DNA of 47,564 nucleotides from Intoshia linei (lineage: Eukaryota; Orthonectida; Rhopaluridae), in the NCBI GenBank assembly GCA_001642005.1, contig LWCA01000145.1:1-47564 (forward strand), given 5' to 3'. Shown one piece after another: positions 42,536-47,564 of the stretch. Below the pieces are notes generated by a model that was not told the DNA's origin, searched no databases, and worked only from the letters and a program-made list of their open reading frames with translations. The position numbers and the translations under genes were made by a program. How positions within the stretch are numbered: position 1 is the stretch's first letter; each line of letters begins with the position of its first letter.

Positions 42536-45500
42536 ATGTTTTCAAAATATATTTTAAACAAATATAAATTGTGTCCAATTAATAAATTCTACTCTACAGA
42601 AAATATAGAACGGATTTTTCAAGATATTTTAAGATTCAATGGATATGAAAAGACAATTAAAAATGTAAAATGTAGTTATTTTGGATTGTATCATTCATTA
42701 GGTCATTCCATAACTAATCTTGTTTTTTTAAAGTTTTAATTAGTTACATTAAATATAACATTAACAAAATATATACATTTGTTATTTTTATTGCATTTAT
42801 CATACCGCACGACCCTGTGTTGTTTTCAGTGGCGACTCTGGCTAATCGAGATCACTCGGGATAAAATTTCTATGACAACCACACATTTTTTTTTCAAATT
42901 ATATGTGAAAATAATAAATATAAAAAAAAATTTACAAATAAGTAATTATAAACTAAATCTGAAAATTATGAATAGAAAATAAAGATTCAAATTTTATATA
43001 ACAATATTTAAAATTGACATAACTAAGATATAAATTATTTTTTATGAATAATACATCATGTAACCGCTATATAAATTTAATCTATAGCAGTGGTTCTCAA
43101 CCCGGGTTCCGCGAAATTTAATTGGGGTTCCGTGAAATATAAATGCGATATTTTTGAATTTAAAGTTTTTCTAAATTACTGTTGTATGCAATGAAACATC
43201 ATTTCTCAAATTTAAATCAAATAAGTTTTAAAAAAGTATTATACGTTGTGAGTATGGGAACCTATTGATAGAGTATAGAGATAGATTATTTGCAATTTTT
43301 AAAATTGATCATAAATAAAAAATGTATTAAGCTGTTAAATACATATATATGTAATATAGATAGAGACGAAAACCAATTAAAATCATCGAAACTAAAGATT
43401 ATACGGTTAGTTTTAATGGTCGATAAAAATAATTAACCCTTACGAGACTATGCTGATTTTCAAAATTGAAAGAAAAAAATTTCACTTTTGAAATGTTAAA
43501 AAACACCAAAATTTAAAGCTTAAAAGTCATGAAATTTCAAATATCATTGATTTGTTAAGTGAACAACTTAAATTTGGCTGAGAATTAGCATTAAAATATA
43601 TTTAATTTATGATACGTAATTACAATCACGTCACGTAATTATATTTTAATAGAATATAATTTATTTTATTGTTGACACAATGTAAACAGTGATAATAAAA
43701 TTAATTTTATGAGCGGTTATTTGTTCATAATTTATATTACTACCGCCTTATTATGGTTTGTGTACAAACCAATGTAAATTTATGAGTGTAGTTTTTTGAC
43801 AAGTTTTTCTCAAAGAAAGTGCTTTTATATTTAGTACTATATTAGAAGTCATTAATTGTAATTGATTTTCGAAATGCACGTTAGAGATTTGAGATCGTAG
43901 CTCGACTTTATAAACATTATAATAAAGTGTCAGAATTTAAAATTTCTATTTATTAAATTGATAGTTAAAATTTGCAAATTGAAAATGTAAATTAATTCAA
44001 AAATAATGAAAATTACATATTTTTATGTGAAGGCCGCACCAAATCATGAATAAGGCTGCACGTTCCCCACCCCTGCCCTAATCCTTACTTATATAATATG
44101 CTACGCAATATTTGTTTGTGTGTGTTCCATTTTATTTCAATAACAACCAGTCTTTGAATTTTATAAAGTCCACATTTCAATTACAGTTTTTTACGTGACA
44201 TATAATAAGATAAATTTCAACCTCCCAAACTCACATCTTACGGGTCAAAACCCTGTTGTCTCTCTTTTTGAAGAGCAAACGAGTTGGAGAATTTAAAAAA
44301 ATATATCAATTGTCCTTCTTTTTGAAATCAAACGAGTTGGAGAATTTAAAAAAAGTATAGTTTTTTTCGGGACATATAATAAGATAAATTTCAACCTCCC
44401 AATTTCACATCTTACGGGTCAAAAACCCCAGTTGTTTTTTTTTGAAAATCAAACGAGTTGGAGAATTTAAAAAAATAAACGCTGATACGGATTTTAAAAT
44501 CATAAATTTAAATTTAAAAAAATTATATCTTCAGGGCCAAAACCCAAATTACCCTTTTTTTTATGAAAACAGGGCTAGAATTTAATAAAATTTACAGGTG
44601 GTACAGTTGTATCCTGTTAACACACACAAAAAATTTTAATCCGAATAAGTGACAACTTCACGGTCAAAAAAACATTTTAGCATTCATATATTTTTTTTGG
44701 AAATATTATACACATTCTGTTTAATAAATTTAAAAAATGGGATAACAATTGTTTTTAAAATTCTTTACGCAAATGTTAACAAAACAAATTAAGATTGAAT
44801 AATAGGATTTTTAAGTTAGATTTTCAACATGAATGTTTTTTTTTTAGTAGAATAAAATGTGCCCTCGGCCGAGCTAGGTGTTTATATAATATACAAAATA
44901 CATACATAACTATAATAGTTATGTGTATATAATTATATTATAATATATGTAAGCAATGCTTATCATTATATTACATACTAGGCTGAATATTAAGCGCTTC
45001 GTACAAACAGCACTTAGCTCTGCCGGGGATGGCCTTTTGTAATTCTACCAAAAAAATAAGTTTAATGATAAATTACAATGTACAAATCAATTTTAGAATA
45101 ATTGGGTCCAACAATCATTTATGGATATTAGACTAGTTTTTAAAAAATTTCGTATAGTGGTCGAAATTTTTTTTACTTCAACAGCATGACACTTAAAAAA
45201 ATGGCAAGCGCTGTATTAAAAATGAATACTTTGAAGAAGAAACAGAAAATAATTGTAATTTGTATATAGGGCTTACAATTTTAATCTGACTCGCAGATTG
45301 GTTTCTAGCTTACCTGGTCCTGTGTCAAAAAGTTTAATGGTCACTGGCCAGTGTGTTTAACGAATAACATTGATCTTAAAATTTGAATTTTAGATAAAAA
45401 TCTTAAAATCAGAAAAAGGTTATGTAAAATCTCAATTTTATGTAGATAAAAGTCATTGCAATCTAAACAAAACTTTGTATGGTGGTTGTTCAGCTACTTT

Positions 45501-45771
45501 AATTGATTGTATTACCTCTTTAGCACTTTTATCCAATGGCAAAAATAATGGAGGTATCTCGATGAATTTGAATTTAAAGTATAATATTAATTATGTTTCA
45601 TTAATTGTAATGTTTAGTTATTTGAGAGCTATTCAAATGGATCAAAATATAATTATAGAAGGAATTGCGACAAAAGTTGGGAAAAATGTAGCATACTTAA
45701 AAGGAAAAATATACGATAAAGATAACAGATTGTGTTTAACCGCTAGTCATATAAAATACATGCAAAATTAA
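42536..45771 (+). CDS. ACOT13: ACOT13/THEM2-type acyl-CoA thioesterase
   Basis: Three exons, 42536-42664, 45394-45578 and 45618-45771, give 155 aa. The family forms hot-dog-fold tetramers that hydrolyse long-chain acyl-CoA, often at mitochondria. Seen: an N-terminal basic, hydroxyl-rich leader (MFSKYILNKYKLCPINKFYS) that suggests a mitochondrial presequence and is longer than in human ACOT13 (140 aa); then HCNLNKTLYGGCSATLID, in which Asn66, Gly73 and Asp81 correspond to the catalytic Asn50, Gly57 and Asp65 of human THEM2, with Ser99 in GGIS matching Ser83; and an end ASHIKYMQN like GRHTKHLGN. The usual LHGG is LYGG here. The first intron (2729 nt) is swollen by transposon sequence; the second is 39 nt. 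All phases agree. Confidence 0.9.
43088..43140 (+). mobile_element. hAT-like terminus (family D) in ACOT13 intron
   Basis: CAGTGGTTCTCAACCCGGGT followed by TCCGCGAAATTTAATTGGGG is a classic hAT-type left end. A different terminus (reverse complement CAGGGGTGGGGAACGTGCAG) ends at about 44075. The two do not match each other and no shared target duplication was found, so they may be ends of two elements. Confidence 0.55.
44110..45055 (+). repeat. Family G repeat, longest copy, in ACOT13 intron
   Basis: Carries all blocks of the family and an internal duplication: the segment with CAACCTCCCAA, CTTACGGGTCAAAA and ACGAGTTGGAGAATTT occurs at about 44185-44310 and again at 44360-44480. The end is a palindromic structure: the box CTCGGCCGAGCTAGGTG at about 44864 faces an inverted box (CAGCACTTAGCTCTGCCGGG) near 45008-45030, each beside a TTTTTGGTAGAAT-like sequence. 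The class is unknown. It is inverted relative to the copy in the SLC6 intron. Confidence 0.65.
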
Positions 45772-46412
45772 ATATTTTGAATACAGAAATATTACATACG
45801 CAGATAACCTTCGATTAATGCATAAAATTGCTCATAGTTATGTCGCACTAATCGAAGTTAAAACCCATACAAATCGTGAAATTGAACCTGATAATTTTGT
45901 AAATTAATATATGTATAGTACAGTTCTTACACGATCCGAACACAACTTCGGATCGTATTGAAACTGTTTTTATATTTTGTATTTTAAGTTTTTAACTAAC
46001 TAATCTTAATTAATTTTTAATTGTGTTTCGGACAAGAATTTCTCGTTTCAATCGTATATATCACCTCAACACGATCCGATGTAGAACTCTAATATATAGT
46101 AGTTATAAGTTATAACGATTTAATTAAATTACATTATATTTTTTCGAGTTACCACAAATAGACTTCCAAGATTGTGAAACTTTGAAGTGCAACACAGAAT
46201 ACATGGTAGTTTTAAATGATAAATTCAATCGATTTCTTAAAAAAATATTTATCTGTAGTTAATTGCCGTTTCGCCTTTTTTTCTTCAATAACTTCTCCAT
46301 AGTAAGTTATTTGAGTAATATTACGCCAAATATATTAAGTATTTAATGAAATTTTGTTAATAATATATTTTGTTTATGGAGATTAAAGTTTAGTAGTGTA
46401 ACTATGTTACTT
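45772..46412. other. Region downstream of ACOT13, possible LTR
   Basis: No gene was seen. It holds a perfect 10-bp-stem hairpin at 45931-45956 (ACGATCCGAA, loop CACAAC, TTCGGATCGT) and a related ACACGATCCGATG near 46069. On the minus strand it lies just downstream of a pol remnant and polypurine tract, where a 3' LTR would be expected. LTR boundaries could not be fixed. Confidence 0.4.
45931..45956. repeat. 10-bp stem hairpin
   Basis: ACGATCCGAA and TTCGGATCGT are perfect inverted copies separated by CACAAC. It lies about 160 bp after the ACOT13 stop. It may belong to LTR sequence or to the ACOT13 3' region. Confidence 0.6.
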
Positions 46413-47564
46413 GTTCCCCTCCAAGAATGGGGGTTAATTGAGAACATAATCATTTAAGTAATTTGGAGGTTTACGAGGACGAGGTTCTTTGAGTGCGTAT
46501 TGAGGTTGATTTTTTGATAATATAGGATGATTAACTTTGTAATTTGTAGTGATATGATTTGTGCATTGGAACCTTTTATCATAATTATTTTTCTCTCTTT
46601 ATTACTAATTATCTAATCTATCTACTTATCTAAATAATCTCTAATTACTCTGTAATTATGCTTATAGGCATGTTTCTTTGCATCAGACATTAGAGTACCA
46701 AGTTTTATTGGGTTAAGATTATGGTGATTATCTTTCATGATATTTCCATGTATAATATTATATGGAGATTTCCCAGTTTTAGAGGATTTAGTTTTCCTCA
46801 AAGTCATTAAGATAAACGGTAATTGTGTGTCTCAGTCATAAAATTCTGAGTTAGGGGTAATGCGGAGACGATCTCGTATAGTTCGATTGAGACGCTCTAC
46901 TAAACCAGTACTTTAGTGATCATACGCCGAGCATGTCGACTGTTTTATTCCACATAAATTGCATATTTCTTTCACTAAGGAGGACAAAAACTGTGTTCCA
47001 TTATCAATGTGAATGGCTGCAGGTATTCCGTGTTGTACAATGACTCTATCCACAATTGCGCTGGCAACCTAATAAGTTGTAATATCCCTCAGTAGGACTG
47101 CTTCTGGACACCCAGTGAAGTGGGCTATCATAGTTTAAATGTACTTGTACTGTTCGGGTGTTTCGGGTAGCGGACCACGTAGGTCAAATTCGTTGGTTTT
47201 TATTTGCTTAAGTTTCGAAGTATGACGACGTTTGCCGGTTTTGGGTGTTACATTTGTGACATTTGGATACGTAATTATGAACATCCTTGTAAATATTGGG
47301 CTAAAAATAGTAATTTGAAATATTTTGATACGTTAGCAGTAATTCCTGGGTGTAAGTTTAGTTTTGAATTGTGAAAATAGTTTAACATTGCTGATATAAG
47401 TGGATCAGGTACTAGTTTCATTTTTATGTTATTTTGATTGAAGATTAAAGTGTTTTCAAATATTGTATAGTGCTTTGAAGAATATTTGTGATTAGAGGGT
47501 AATTTTTTGTTGTTTTAATGAGTGATATAATTGCTGACATGAAACGTTAGATTTTTGTTGTTCT
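46413..47564 (-). pseudogene. Decayed LTR-retrotransposon pol (integrase), runs off window
   Basis: Minus-strand frames, broken by several stops and frameshifts, show the parts of a Ty3/gypsy-like integrase in order: the second half of the zinc-binding module (KCHKCN), a first catalytic Asp in a short DLRGPLPET stretch, the second Asp in HIDNGTQF, the Glu in GLVERLNRT, and a proline/arginine-rich C-terminus ending in DYVLN and a stop at 46434-46436. A polypurine tract (GGAGGGGAAC on the minus strand, 46413-46422) follows, as expected next to a 3' LTR. In-frame stops between the catalytic residues show it is dead. The element's 5' part lies beyond the window end. Confidence 0.8.

Noticed and set aside
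43088-44075. One single hAT element between two CAG-type termini
   Set aside because: The two ends are different in sequence and the flanks show no 8-bp duplication, so they were not joined.

Overview
The window is a very AT-rich piece of a metazoan nuclear genome. Genes are split by canonical GT-AG introns, most only about 27-56 nt long, and the recognisable proteins include animal-type families (SLC6, SLCO/OATP, MFSD1, cyclin T, DDX3, prefoldin 4, ACOT13, ZC3H15). Tiny introns, AT richness and many hAT-like miniature elements would suit a compact parasitic or simplified invertebrate such as an orthonectid or dicyemid. That placement is inference; nothing here fixes the species. I rebuilt exon chains by hand. 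For every intact gene listed, the exon lengths sum to a multiple of three and the splice phases agree.

Layout. 1-1663: repeats. 1664-3225 (+): ZC3H15/DFRP1. 3234-6633 (-): coiled-coil protein, possibly KIAA2012-like, converging on ZC3H15 across an 18-bp palindrome that holds both stop codons. 6840-9352 (-) and 9827-10426 (-): two unrecognised small genes. 10427-14779: gene-free, with nested hAT-like elements. 14780-16265 (-): unrecognised 393-aa gene. 16690-17095: Tc1/mariner fossil. 17282-18450 (-): short cyclin T-like gene, divergent from the DDX3/belle helicase at 18878-20789 (+). 21026-23301 (-): unrecognised coiled-coil gene. 24430-25133 (-): dead DDE-transposase-like ORF. 27148-27615 (+): prefoldin 4. 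27844-33919 (+): SLC6 transporter. 33921-35351 (-): MFSD1, its stop one base from the SLC6 stop. 38056-40536 (-): SLCO/OATP gene that looks damaged. 42536-45771 (+): ACOT13 thioesterase. 46413-47564 (-): decayed Ty3-like integrase, running off the window.

How it fits together. The genes are mostly unrelated housekeeping functions: transcription elongation (cyclin T), mRNA and translation (DDX3, ZC3H15), protein folding (prefoldin), lipid metabolism (ACOT13) and three membrane transporters of different families near one another. Several long introns carry repeats: one miniature hAT-like family sits in the SLC6 intron and in the 21-23 kb gene, and one larger repeat family sits in the 239-aa gene, the SLC6 gene and ACOT13. 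No operon, CRISPR array, tRNA or rRNA was seen.
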